From positions 1 through 64,000 of IMG/VR virus record IMGVR_UViG_3300043777_000086: a stretch of DNA of 64,000 nt, one strand, 5' to 3'. This DNA is from a virus. Positions 48,032 through 57,123 of this stretch are shown here, piece by piece (position 1 is the first letter of the stretch; every line of letters starts with the position of its first letter). A model generated the notes under the pieces. That model saw only the letters and a program-made list of their open reading frames with translations. It was not told where the DNA came from and did no database searches. The position numbers and the translations under genes were made by a program.

Positions 48032-49417
48032 CTAGCAATGCGTTATGATTCCGTCAGAGCTTGCGAACAAGGAGGTCGGGGTTCCTGTACAGGTAACTCC
48101 CGCTACTCCGCCGATTGTCATCCCCGTGGGCGTGAAGTTCCAGATTAGGGACCCAAACCCAGAGGTGTAAACCTGTAAGGCAATTGTGGATTGCGTACCA
48201 TTAGGCCCCATGTCCGCGATAGCAGCGCCGGAACCATTGAATATTTCCACCGCCCCTCCCGACCCTGAGAAACTTATCTCTACCTGGTTGGTGCCCGCAT
48301 TCTGCATGAAAATTCCGGTGGAGTTCGCAACCACCATATTCTGACCGGATGAGTTATTCAGGATCAACTGTCCCGCGCCCGCTCCACTAGGGGTAATAGA
48401 AGCTAGTTCGATACTAAATCCTGAATTCCACAACTCTAGGTCGGTGCTGGATTGAACTCCGGTAGAGGCACCCATAGATGACTTAGCCGCCCCAGTGTTG
48501 TCGAAAACTATTAATCGACCTCCCACGCCGGCTGTGAATGTGCCTTCGATCTGATTTACGCTGGTGTTTTGAACAAAGAATCCAGAGGAGTTAGCTATAA
48601 ACGTATTACTTGCTACGTCTAAATCCACAGCTACATCGAGCTGATGAGCCGGGTTAGTGGTTCCAATTCCCACGAGACCTCCGGAGGTGATCCTCATCTT
48701 CTCGATGTTATTACCACCACTCAGGGCAGTAGCGAAGATAAGAGTTCCAGAATAGTCTCCCGCTATAGAGTTCTCCTTATACCCCCAAATTTCGGCGGAA
48801 TCCGCAAACGACCCGGTGCCTACGTAATCAAACCCGAGAGAGATATGCCCACCAATTCCAGTCGCATGAGTTGAGGAACTATCCCGGATGACTGCCTGGC
48901 CGATGTTGGCAGAGCTTATACCCTGTACAGTTAGAACACCTATGGGGGCTACTCCGATTCCCACCTTACCGCCGAAGAAGTCGAAATTAAAGGCATTGGT
49001 ATTGAATGTCATATCGCCGGCGTTTGAATCATCTATAGACCACACAGTACCGCCAGTGGGATTCTCTAGGCGAATTCCATTCGACGCATTCAGAACATTA
49101 TCCTGTAAGACCAACCCAGGTTCCGTGGGACCCGGAGAAAGAACAATGACCGAAGACAGGTGAGCGCCGCTTACATTTCCAGGACTCAGTACGATCGATC
49201 CATTACTGGACGAACGACCGGTGATTACTGAGGCGTTATTGCCGGATATCCCAAGGTCCATATAGGTTGCGCAGGAAGGGGTCTCATCACAGATCCGCAA
49301 TTCTCCAGGGGCTGGCCCAGTCGGAACGGCTAGGATTTTTACCGGAGAGGATAGGCTTATCTGTGCGTGAGCGCACGAAGCCAGCGCTAGAATGGAAAGA
49401 ACTAATGCGTATATCAT
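48032..49417 (-). CDS. Exported fibre-like protein, 461 aa
   Basis: Signal (MIYALVLSILALASCAHAQ) with a possible lipobox L-A-S-C at 12-15. The rest is repetitive beta sequence (G-L-V-G-I-G-T-T-N-P-A-H-Q-L-D-V, N-S-S-G-F-F-V-Q-N, N-S-T-G-I-F-M-Q-N) like phage tail-fibre or bacterial adhesin repeats. No chaperone or peptidase S74 domain is visible. Probably a surface fibre. Confidence 0.6.
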   Translation of the reverse strand: MIYALVLSILALASCAHAQISLSSPVKILAVPTGPAPGELRICDETPSCATYMDLGISGNNASVITGRSSSNGSIVLSPGNVSGAHLSSVIVLSPGPTEPGLVLQDNVLNASNGIRLENPTGGTVWSIDDSNAGDMTFNTNAFNFDFFGGKVGIGVAPIGVLTVQGISSANIGQAVIRDSSSTHATGIGGHISLGFDYVGTGSFADSAEIWGYKENSIAGDYSGTLIFATALSGGNNIEKMRITSGGLVGIGTTNPAHQLDVAVDLDVASNTFIANSSGFFVQNTSVNQIEGTFTAGVGGRLIVFDNTGAAKSSMGASTGVQSSTDLELWNSGFSIELASITPSGAGAGQLILNNSSGQNMVVANSTGIFMQNAGTNQVEISFSGSGGAVEIFNGSGAAIADMGPNGTQSTIALQVYTSGFGSLIWNFTPTGMTIGGVAGVTCTGTPTSLFASSDGIITHC

Positions 49418-49424
49418 AAAACCC

Positions 49425-50033
49425 CTACACTCCTAATTGAGTTGCAAACTTCCACCAGTTTCCATCTGACCGTCCGACGAACAAGTAAAAGTTCTTTTGG
49501 TTTGCGGCATTCCCTATGTCATTAACTGACGTGTTTTTTAGATGTGAATCCCAGGTAATCTGATCCCCGTCAGTTCCGTCACAGGTTAGCACAATGAGAA
49601 GTAGGGCGGCGACCGTTGGGGAGATAGACGCTACGATGTTCGTGGTCGAGCTATGAGATAGTGCAATCTCCTGGAGGGTAAGACTGCCGCTACCGCCACC
49701 TCCTCCGCCGCCACTGCCGCCACTGGGAAAAGGCACTGGATTCTGGCTGAGCGCTGTATTTACCAACTGATTACTCGATCCGAACAGCTTCTGTGCGGCG
49801 ATAAGCGTCAGTAGCGCAAGCGGGTTGGTCGGGACCGAATCGTCCTCGGAGAAGAAATCCGGAGCCGTCACGGTATTCCCAAGGGTGATCGGGCCTGTAC
49901 CGCCCTGTACCGATGCGATCTGCTGCGCCAGGAAGTTCAGAACGTAGTTTAACTGGAATAGTTCAGGATCTTGAAGGTCTTGCGGCGTGATCCGTATATT
50001 GACGCCCTGCTGCTCTACGGTGGGCATCTTCAA
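49425..50033 (-). CDS. Virion-type protein with poly-Gly hinge, 202 aa
   Basis: The start at 50033 or 50027 overlaps the end of the big tail gene (ATGA). A helical N-terminal half (LNYVLNFLAQQIASVQ) and a beta half are joined by GGSGGGGGGGSG. Likely a tail-hub or fibre-attachment protein; this is inferred from position between the giant protein and a fibre. Confidence 0.5.
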   Translation of the reverse strand: MKMPTVEQQGVNIRITPQDLQDPELFQLNYVLNFLAQQIASVQGGTGPITLGNTVTAPDFFSEDDSVPTNPLALLTLIAAQKLFGSSNQLVNTALSQNPVPFPSGGSGGGGGGGSGSLTLQEIALSHSSTTNIVASISPTVAALLLIVLTCDGTDGDQITWDSHLKNTSVNDIGNAANQKNFYLFVGRSDGNWWKFATQLGV

Positions 50034-53000
50034 TTCACCTGCGGCTGCGTCAACTCAGACCACTTGAATTCCGCATACGATGCACGCTGCTGCCCTGAGA
50101 GCGGCAAGGACTCGACTCGGCTACTATCGGCGTAGATCTTAAACGGCGTGACCCCGTCGATCGAGGTCACCACGATCCGGTATACCTTGCTCTTGTTGTA
50201 CTGACCGTTCGCTTGATCCGGAAGGAAGAACCGTTCAATGTCCCGGTCGGCGTGCGCCGGTAGCTCCACCTGATAGAAAAGCGCATCGCCAGCCACGTAC
50301 ACAGAAACCACGATTGCCGCCGCGCATAGATACTCCACCCACATCTGCCGGATCACCTTGAAGCCGACGTAGCCAAGGGTGTTCTCGTAAAGGTCTAGGA
50401 TCGTGCGGTAGCACGGCTCATTCCAGACGTCGTAGGTGACCTTGAAGATCTGAGCTTTCCCTCCGGAGCCTGGAGTTGGTATCATCCGTGCGAGGCGCCC
50501 GATCAGGTTTGAGTTGCAGGTCAGAATCCTAACTCGATCCACGTCGGTGGTTGTGATTGTCCAGGTCTGGACAATTGACCCATCCAGTTCTAGTTGGAGC
50601 TGGCAGGCTACCCCGCCCGTATCGATATCCACTTCGATCCCGCGCCAAACCTTCTCGCACTTCCATCCATTATCGGACCACTCGGTTGCCGGTACGATGT
50701 CGGGCGGATAGTCGATCTTGGTAAAGGTGTACTTCCATACGCGCAGTGAAACGGTGGTCGATTGCGGGTAGATCCGAACCATCTTTACGATCGTGTCGAT
50801 TGTGATCGAGAACGACTGCTTGCAGCGCCCGGTTCCAGATAACACGAAGGATTGTACGGCCGTATTCAATGTGCTGCCCTGCACTCCGGTGACGGTATCC
50901 ATTAGCATAGTGGTCGTGGTGCCCCCGGTATCGTACTCAAACGAGACTGTTATGAGGCGCTTGTCGAACGGACTCCCGAGATCGTCGTAATCAAACGAGT
51001 GGTCGACCGCGGCCTTATCGGCAGGCATCGTCACGAAACTCGCCCCCCACAACTGGAACATGCCGTTCGTGGGGACCGTGCCCAGTAGAATCCGCGCCTT
51101 GCGCCCCATGATATCCGGATTGAGGGTGATCGTCACGTCGCGGGTATTTAGGGTTGCGGTGACGGTAACGGTTTGTACGATTGTGCCGTCGACCTCGATC
51201 TTGACGGGAATTGCGATGCCATTGGTATTCACATCCAAAACGAGCTGTTGGAAGTATTTCTCGAACGGAGATTTGCTATCGTCGTACTCCGTGAAGTTTA
51301 CGATGTCCGGTGGGTAGTTCTCGGCCTTGATCTGATAACCGAAGATCTCGAAGTTTGTGGTGGTTGTCTGGGCGCGCAAGCGCAACTTCTTGGCGATGAT
51401 CCCGTCTATGATCGCAAACTCTTGCTGTGACCGATCCGCGCCGGAGATCTGGAGCGTTTGGACTGCGAGTGTCTGTGTGTTCCCTCCAACGCCTCCGATT
51501 ATGTCCAAGAACAAGTCGATCGCCTGCCCGTACGTATTGTAGTCTAGGGTGATCGCGTAGATTCTCTTATCCCAAGGGTGTCCGTTGTCCTGCCAATCCG
51601 TGATCCGGCCTCGCTGAAGTTCAGCGAGGGGGATGTAGGTCATCTGAACAGAAAAGATCTGGACTATTCCGATTGAGCTGCCAGTGAACTGAATAGCAAA
51701 AACTCGGGCCTCTTTACCAAATACAGTTCCGCCCGACACGCCAAGCTGCAACGGTACGAAGCGTCGGTTAGTAGTCGCAGTCAGGGTGAATTGATCTACC
51801 GGATCGAGAGTCCCGGAGTAATCGTAAAATAAGCCAACCGTGACCGTGTCATGGGGGTTGCTTAATTCAACCAGCAGCTCCACGTATTGCTTATTGAGGG
51901 CTCGTCCCTCCGGGGCCATAATCCCAGTTGTGCCGCTCCATACGATCGGATTTCCGCTATTCGGGGCACCCGTGTAATGATCCGAGGTTCCCATCTCAAG
52001 CAGATGAAGCTCGGAGGTTCCGGGACCGTTTAGGAAGATTGCTCCAACGAGGCGCCCGGTGTCCTTCTCAACCATCATGGATGTTAACGCACCCTGCGCG
52101 GCCACGCTTGTGTAGACCACCGGCTCCCAGCGTTTGTAGATCAGGCTGTAGCGGAGTTGATTGATCAGATTCGACGTGTCCCGGTAGCTTAGGTACACGT
52201 AGTTATCGAATGATTGAATGAATATCTGATCCAGTTGAGTGAAGTCGATCGGATTGAGCCCCTCCGCCCCTATGCCTACGAAAATAAGGTCAAGATCCTC
52301 AGTGACCTTAACGCACCCGCCGCCGGCCCAGGCGTAGATGCCGTCGTAGGAAACGAACCAGATCTGATTGTTGACCTTGCACCACAGGTGCTTTCCGATC
52401 ATCCCGCGGTCTGCTGGCGTCTCGGTGATGTTCAGGAACTGACCGAGCCAGATCTGGAAGATGAAGATTGATTTCAGATTGAGCGAGACGTATCCGCCGC
52501 CGTAGTCCAACAGACCCATGATCGGGTTGTCGGGGCTACCGATGATCTGCTGGTGGGAATTCCCGGTCTCCAGATTTATGATCGGCCACTCTCCGGGATA
52601 TCCGGCCTTGGACCGGTAGCAGATATGCGGGTTGTTGACGTCACCGGCGAGTAGTAGGCTGTTTCCTGCCTGGCACACAATATCGCAAGGCTGCCCGATT
52701 CTTACGCCGCAGGTGAGGGTCTCGCCCACGAAGTGTTGATTCTGGAGCCACACCTGCACGAACCCAAGTCCGACCGAGAATACATTGGCGATCTCCTGAT
52801 TGGATCCGGATCCGATCGTAAGCTGGGATCCGACCGTGAAATATAGGTGTGCGGATCCACCGATGTCTACCGAGTAAAGATTCGGATACGGATTGGATCC
52901 TCCGACAGGAGTCGGGGCTATCCCTAGCGTGGTGTTTAATGGCGTCGGCAGAGAACTCGCTACGGGTGGGTAATTGTCCACCTCAAGCTCGTCGTTACCG

Positions 53001-54700
53001 GCAATTAGCAGATCCGGGAAATTATCCACAAAGGTGGCGGTGAGCGGGAACCCATTGGAGTCCACACCCGGATTAGTGGAATACCCCAGGAACCTGAAGA
53101 GTCCGTCTGCGAACGTGCCTCCAGCGCGATACACAGCGATCGACCCGAATCCCGTTAGCGCAGGATTCCCGGTGGCACTATTATCGAAACCGTAGACTGT
53201 TACCTGTACAGCCCTGAGCTGCACGGTCACCATGTTCTGGGTGGCCATGTATGGGCAGGGGTTACCCATCTCGCCGGTCACTGGATTGCGGAGGATGTAC
53301 ACGTATTGATACGGCAATGCCGCCGCATCGGTGACATTGTCAGGCCCCTGCGCGCCATGTGCGTAGATCGCTCCGACTTCTACTGAGAACGCCGGCGAAC
53401 CCGTCACGGTCGCCGAGAGCGCCCACACCTGCACCCCGGTAACCTGCTTCCAGGAAAACGGACCATTCCCGGCGTTGCCCACCGGCAGGAAGTCGCTCTT
53501 GGCGATGTCGAACTCCATCCATACCGGGGCGGCCTGCGGGGCGATCTGGATAGGCTCCAACTGAGATCCGAACTCGGACGGGAAGATAACGTTTCCGATT
53601 GATCCGGCGGTGATCGCCGCCGCCACGGCCGCCTGGATCTGGGCTGCCAGGGTGGCGTTGTTGACGTAGGTCTGCACCGAGGAGGGCGCCACAGCCTTCA
53701 GGTAGTAGTCTGTATGCGAGCCGTTCACCAAAACCTGGATGTTGAGCTGCGTGATGTATGCCGGGTTTGAAACCCAAAGTCCGATATGCACCAGGTCGTC
53801 GCTCGAGTAACCGTCGTCGGGGCTCCCGGTAAACGACCAATCGACGCTGTTGTCCCACTCTCCGTAGTAGTTACTTCCGTTGGCGGTGAGCGTCGGAGCG
53901 GATCCGCCGGTCGAGGTCAGGTTTACAAGTTGGTAATACGAAACGATGGATCCGGTTGGAATGACTGTAGAGTACACATTAAAGGTGGTGGCGGTGATCG
54001 TGTCAACGAGCCCAAGCACCCCGTTCATGTACAGGTACATGCCGCTCAGGATTCCGTTCATGGACGACGGCGTAACCTGAAAGTAGTCCTGGCTGATCTG
54101 TGTCGCGCTTGTGACGGTCGGAGATCCGCTGAGCCGGTTAGACCCTCCGATCTGCGTCGTGAGGATCACGTATCCGGGATTCCCTGGCAGGGCTGGGTTT
54201 GTTGGCGTAGCCGTCGCCGGGAATAGCGCGGCCGTGATTCCCCATGGATAGAGTTGGGTGAATGTTCCGTTATCCCACCGCATAGCAGTGGCCTGAGCAA
54301 AGAAGATGTACGGGGTGCCTGATGTCCCTGAGTTAAACGTAGCCGACTCCCAACGCGAGGTCGGTAGTGATGAAGGAGCTAGGAAGGTGGTGGCGTATGT
54401 GTTCACGGTTGTGAACGTCGTGTACGGCCCCGTGCAGCGCCTCATCAAGGAGCCATCCCCGCAGTAGCGTGGATCAGTGGCGTCGTTGCCAAGGGAGAGC
54501 TTGGCAAGCGAGTGGATCACACCCAGAGGCGTATTGGCCGTGAACATCTGGGATCCCCGGCGCGGCCCGATAGCCCCCTCTTGTAAGCTAGTCAGGTTTA
54601 TGGTCGAGGAAAAAGCGCCCTCGGGCAGCAGGGCCGGCTCTTGCTTGAGGTTGACCCCTTTGAAGATTAAGGGGAAAGCCTTGTTTTTGGTCTCGGCCAT
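50030..54700 (-). CDS. Giant tail/neck protein, 1556 aa
   Basis: The opening (G-V-N-L-K-Q-E-P-A-L-L-P-E-G-A-F-S-S, then G-A-I-G-P-R-R-G-S-Q-M-F) is the beta-propeller-like start seen in podovirus tail-nozzle and stabilisation proteins. Near 1040-1440 four related beta-sandwich modules alternate A-B-A-B, the B units starting at N-Y-P-P-D-I-V or D-Y-P-P-D-I-V. A nozzle or tail-hub role is inferred. One palindrome copy is inside. It is the most upstream structural gene of the block here. Confidence 0.6.
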   Translation of the reverse strand: MAETKNKAFPLIFKGVNLKQEPALLPEGAFSSTINLTSLQEGAIGPRRGSQMFTANTPLGVIHSLAKLSLGNDATDPRYCGDGSLMRRCTGPYTTFTTVNTYATTFLAPSSLPTSRWESATFNSGTSGTPYIFFAQATAMRWDNGTFTQLYPWGITAALFPATATPTNPALPGNPGYVILTTQIGGSNRLSGSPTVTSATQISQDYFQVTPSSMNGILSGMYLYMNGVLGLVDTITATTFNVYSTVIPTGSIVSYYQLVNLTSTGGSAPTLTANGSNYYGEWDNSVDWSFTGSPDDGYSSDDLVHIGLWVSNPAYITQLNIQVLVNGSHTDYYLKAVAPSSVQTYVNNATLAAQIQAAVAAAITAGSIGNVIFPSEFGSQLEPIQIAPQAAPVWMEFDIAKSDFLPVGNAGNGPFSWKQVTGVQVWALSATVTGSPAFSVEVGAIYAHGAQGPDNVTDAAALPYQYVYILRNPVTGEMGNPCPYMATQNMVTVQLRAVQVTVYGFDNSATGNPALTGFGSIAVYRAGGTFADGLFRFLGYSTNPGVDSNGFPLTATFVDNFPDLLIAGNDELEVDNYPPVASSLPTPLNTTLGIAPTPVGGSNPYPNLYSVDIGGSAHLYFTVGSQLTIGSGSNQEIANVFSVGLGFVQVWLQNQHFVGETLTCGVRIGQPCDIVCQAGNSLLLAGDVNNPHICYRSKAGYPGEWPIINLETGNSHQQIIGSPDNPIMGLLDYGGGYVSLNLKSIFIFQIWLGQFLNITETPADRGMIGKHLWCKVNNQIWFVSYDGIYAWAGGGCVKVTEDLDLIFVGIGAEGLNPIDFTQLDQIFIQSFDNYVYLSYRDTSNLINQLRYSLIYKRWEPVVYTSVAAQGALTSMMVEKDTGRLVGAIFLNGPGTSELHLLEMGTSDHYTGAPNSGNPIVWSGTTGIMAPEGRALNKQYVELLVELSNPHDTVTVGLFYDYSGTLDPVDQFTLTATTNRRFVPLQLGVSGGTVFGKEARVFAIQFTGSSIGIVQIFSVQMTYIPLAELQRGRITDWQDNGHPWDKRIYAITLDYNTYGQAIDLFLDIIGGVGGNTQTLAVQTLQISGADRSQQEFAIIDGIIAKKLRLRAQTTTTNFEIFGYQIKAENYPPDIVNFTEYDDSKSPFEKYFQQLVLDVNTNGIAIPVKIEVDGTIVQTVTVTATLNTRDVTITLNPDIMGRKARILLGTVPTNGMFQLWGASFVTMPADKAAVDHSFDYDDLGSPFDKRLITVSFEYDTGGTTTTMLMDTVTGVQGSTLNTAVQSFVLSGTGRCKQSFSITIDTIVKMVRIYPQSTTVSLRVWKYTFTKIDYPPDIVPATEWSDNGWKCEKVWRGIEVDIDTGGVACQLQLELDGSIVQTWTITTTDVDRVRILTCNSNLIGRLARMIPTPGSGGKAQIFKVTYDVWNEPCYRTILDLYENTLGYVGFKVIRQMWVEYLCAAAIVVSVYVAGDALFYQVELPAHADRDIERFFLPDQANGQYNKSKVYRIVVTSIDGVTPFKIYADSSRVESLPLSGQQRASYAEFKWSELTQPQVN
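50400..51600 (-). repeat. Alternating beta-sandwich modules in the giant tail gene
   Basis: Approximate limits. Two A modules (W-D-K-R-I-Y-A-I-T-L-D-Y and F-D-K-R-L-I-T-V-S-F-E-Y) alternate with two B modules (V-K-I-E-V-D-G-T-I-V-Q and L-Q-L-E-L-D-G-S-I-V-Q), probably one pair duplicated in tandem. Confidence 0.6.
53022..53030 (+). promoter_or_regulatory. Perfect DnaA box, intragenic
   Basis: TTATCCACA, the E. coli consensus, lies inside the giant tail gene. It may be chance. Confidence 0.2.
53567..53578. promoter_or_regulatory. Palindrome TCCGA-NN-TCGGA, copy 13
   Basis: Centre AC, flanked by A and C; inside the giant tail gene. Confidence 0.6.
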
Positions 54701-54741
54701 TCCTTATAGTGTACCCCTCGGAATAAGGGACAATAATCCTA

Positions 54742-55446
54742 ATGTTTCCAGCCGCGCTAGCCTTTCTTGACGTCCACCACCCTACCCCCATAAAATACAC
54801 GTGGCTGGCGCTAATCGTAGCTGCGGCTGTATTGAAACTCCTGATTATAGGCATGCTCACGCTTCGCTCCACGAGATTCCCTGCCTTCAGGATTTTTCTG
54901 CTCATATCAGCCTGGGGCGGGCTAATACAGACGAGCAGACTGTGGAATCTTGAATGGGAGATCGCCCTGGCTGGAGCACTAGGACTCTTCGTACTCGAGA
55001 TTCTGTTCGTATCGGGATGGAGTGTGCGCGGACAATTCGTGCGCCGCTACGACAGGAACGTGTCGGCGTTCGCCGGTCTGATCCTATTCGCCGTGATGCT
55101 CATCGCGGCGCCGGCTCCGTATCCGGGGTATCCCCCGCCTCTATATTACACGCGACTCTATACCGCGATCATTGCGGAGGGGATGGTGATTGCGGCGGCG
55201 ATCTACTATTGGTTCGATCGGATCGGAAGGGAGGCGTGGGTCAAATGGCATAATGCCTGCGCCATTTTCTACATCGCCATCCCGCTGGCGGCAGCCGGAT
55301 ACCGCGGGTCGCATCGCTGGGAGGCGCGAATTGTCATCACCTCCCTGAATCTCGCCTGCCTTTCGGTGTGGCTGTGGCTCAGTCTTGCCCGCGAAGATCG
55401 CGTATGTCCCGATGTAGGTCCTGTATGTTCTGCCTCCATTCAATAA
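54742..55446 (+). CDS. Inverted gene for a polytopic membrane protein, 234 aa
   Basis: About seven hydrophobic helices, e.g. YTWLALIVAAAVLKLLI, AFAGLILFAVMLIAAPA, IIAEGMVIAAAIYYWF and ITSLNLACLSVWLWL. No SD is seen before the ATG; A-C-A-A-T-A-A-T ~10 nt upstream may be a -10, implying a short or absent leader. It has no transporter motif. It is divergent from the giant tail gene and may be a moron that alters the host membrane. Its 3' end overlaps the next gene antisense by 68 bp. Confidence 0.55.
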   Translation: MFPAALAFLDVHHPTPIKYTWLALIVAAAVLKLLIIGMLTLRSTRFPAFRIFLLISAWGGLIQTSRLWNLEWEIALAGALGLFVLEILFVSGWSVRGQFVRRYDRNVSAFAGLILFAVMLIAAPAPYPGYPPPLYYTRLYTAIIAEGMVIAAAIYYWFDRIGREAWVKWHNACAIFYIAIPLAAAGYRGSHRWEARIVITSLNLACLSVWLWLSLAREDRVCPDVGPVCSASIQ

Positions 55447-55711
55447 CCAGGAGGGCATCCTTGGACTCTTTGTCGCGTCTCTCGCGATCCATATCATCCA
55501 GTCTTTGCAACACCGGCCTAAGTTCGCTGGCGATAGTCGCCCTGATCACAGCGTCCACTGTAACAGGCTTACCGTTACCGTTAGACTTGGCAAGTTTGGA
55601 CTTCATGCGTGCCAATAAACCACCCAGCACGCTGATGACCAATAGCAATGCGCCGATGACCCGCTCAAGTAAATTATTGGTATCGGCGCTGTTCTGGTTG
55701 GAGTCAAGCAT
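55379..55711 (-). CDS. Membrane/coiled-coil small protein, 110 aa
   Basis: One N-terminal helix (LERVIGALLLVISVLGGLLA), then a basic patch and a coiled coil (LQRLDDMDRERRDKESKDALL). It fits a spanin or holin-accessory layout in a set of small membrane proteins. Confidence 0.5.
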   Translation of the reverse strand: MLDSNQNSADTNNLLERVIGALLLVISVLGGLLARMKSKLAKSNGNGKPVTVDAVIRATIASELRPVLQRLDDMDRERRDKESKDALLVIEWRQNIQDLHRDIRDLRGQD

Positions 55712-55712
55712 C

Positions 55713-55976
55713 TCAAGGCCATGGGGGTCCGGGCGGGTCGTACAGCACGTGCGCGGTGGCGACCTCGTACACCCATTCTCCCACGAGCACGTCCCCTTCT
55801 ATAACTTTTACTGCCTTGACGTTAAAAAATTTCCTGTCAGGGCTGTGCTCGAGCACGGCAATGATGATGGCCGTCCAAAGATTACCCTGATCGTCTTGAT
55901 AGGGCGCGAACTGATCCGGTTTAGGCGGTTCGCCCGTAACAGCAAGAGGTGGATTGGCAATGTAGTTTTGTGACAT
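55713..55976 (-). CDS. Small soluble protein, 87 aa
   Basis: AAAGGGACAATAGAA precedes the ATG. A strand-rich protein (W-T-A-I-I-I-A-V-L-E, F-F-N-V-K-A-V-K-V-I-E) with Pro-rich ends and no recognised motif. Lies within the presumed lysis group. Confidence 0.5.
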   Translation of the reverse strand: MSQNYIANPPLAVTGEPPKPDQFAPYQDDQGNLWTAIIIAVLEHSPDRKFFNVKAVKVIEGDVLVGEWVYEVATAHVLYDPPGPPWP

Positions 55977-55978
55977 TT

Positions 55979-56320
55979 CTATTGTCCCTTTCTCAAGAAA
56001 TACAAAATTAACGCGCCTATCAGCATCTGAATAATAACCCCAGCCCCCAGTCCGATGTAGATGAACTTCCAGACGTTTTCCATTTGCTCGACAACGCGTT
56101 GATGTCGGCTATTGTATTCGTCCTTCGAGACCATTTCTTTCTGCATCTCGCGGTTCTCCGAACGCAGATTGTTCATGTCCCGAAGGCGTTCGTCCATGAG
56201 CTTTTGCAGCAGCGCCGTTTGTCCGTCGCGTAATTCAAAGACCTCCCTTAGGTGTTCAAAACGAAGCCTGATGATCTCGGTTAATTGCTCAACGTCATGA
56301 CTCCTTGTTCCCGAAGGCAT
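55979..56320 (-). CDS. Coiled-coil protein with C-terminal membrane anchor, 113 aa
   Basis: A long coiled coil (LREVFELRDGQTALLQKLMD ... LRSENREMQKEMVSK) ends in one helix (YIGLGAGVIIQMLIGALIL). This layout resembles XhlA-type lysis accessory proteins and other phage membrane tethers. Confidence 0.55.
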   Translation of the reverse strand: MPSGTRSHDVEQLTEIIRLRFEHLREVFELRDGQTALLQKLMDERLRDMNNLRSENREMQKEMVSKDEYNSRHQRVVEQMENVWKFIYIGLGAGVIIQMLIGALILYFLRKGQ

Positions 56321-56326
56321 TGCTCT

Positions 56327-56770
56327 TCAGTGCTCAACGGAAACCACCAGATGCTCATCGATCGGCTTGCCAGCGGCATCGTCCTTTTCGGCTGGCACGA
56401 GCGTTACTTCTTTCGGTTTCTTTACGACATTTTGAAACATCCACTCCTGGCCAGCCCGCTGCGCAGCGAAACGAATGAAGCCGTCGTAAAGCGCATGCAG
56501 GGATGGGGTCGATCCCGTGAAGTGCCATCCGGTTGACGCGTCTCCGCTGGTTATGCTAATCGTGCCTTGTACGAACAGCGCCGTCCCGAGTGCGGCTCCG
56601 GTGGACACCCAACGCGTCACGCGATCGGAGTTCGCACTAAGCCACGGGAACCAGCGCGCACGCTTCAACCACTGAATCACGTAAACTGTGATCACTACCA
56701 AACCGGCTTGGTGCGCCATCGCGTCTAGCGCGCGCATCAGATCCGGGTTGGAGATATCTTCGGATTGCAT
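56327..56770 (-). CDS. Probable holin-like membrane protein, 147 aa
   Basis: Two hydrophobic segments (AGLVVITVYVIQWL and VSTGAALGTALFVQGTI) in the first 75 residues and a soluble charged tail. ATG adjoins the stop of the 57051 gene. It could be a holin or its partner; not proven. Confidence 0.45.
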   Translation of the reverse strand: MQSEDISNPDLMRALDAMAHQAGLVVITVYVIQWLKRARWFPWLSANSDRVTRWVSTGAALGTALFVQGTISITSGDASTGWHFTGSTPSLHALYDGFIRFAAQRAGQEWMFQNVVKKPKEVTLVPAEKDDAAGKPIDEHLVVSVEH

Positions 56771-57051
56771 TACTTTACTGGCGGGATGGGGTCTACCTGT
56801 TCAACTTTTATGACCGGCTGCTGGGTGTTCGCTGCAATCACCTCCGGGCTCGATGGTTGAGGGATCTTTCCGCCCGACACCTGCGAATCCTTGGCATTCA
56901 CCCCGAAGCTCGCTAACCCACCCGCCATCGCGAACATAGCGATCGCCATAATCCAATTCGGAAACGTGATGAAGTGGAGCTGCTGAGCGAATAGAACAAA
57001 AGACGCGGCAGCCGATATGGATGCCGCTACTGTGGTTCTCCAGCTCTTCAT
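56770..57051 (-). CDS. Probable holin-like membrane protein, 93 aa
   Basis: The ATG at 57051 has GGAGG 5 nt upstream. Two helices (AASISAAASFVLFAQ and WIMAIAMFAMAGGLASFGV) and a Pro/Val-rich tail. It heads the small-membrane-protein group; size and topology suit a class II holin. Confidence 0.5.
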   Translation of the reverse strand: MKSWRTTVAASISAAASFVLFAQQLHFITFPNWIMAIAMFAMAGGLASFGVNAKDSQVSGGKIPQPSSPEVIAANTQQPVIKVEQVDPIPPVK

Positions 57052-57123
57052 AGAACCCTCCTTGATCCTTACCAGGATCTGCATTTGGCTAACGATAACA
57101 TAGCCCTACCGGGCTCGAATTAA

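Noticed and set aside
52800-53060. Replication origin marked by a perfect DnaA box at 53022
   Set aside because: A single box inside a structural gene, without AT-rich DNA or iterons nearby, is likely chance.
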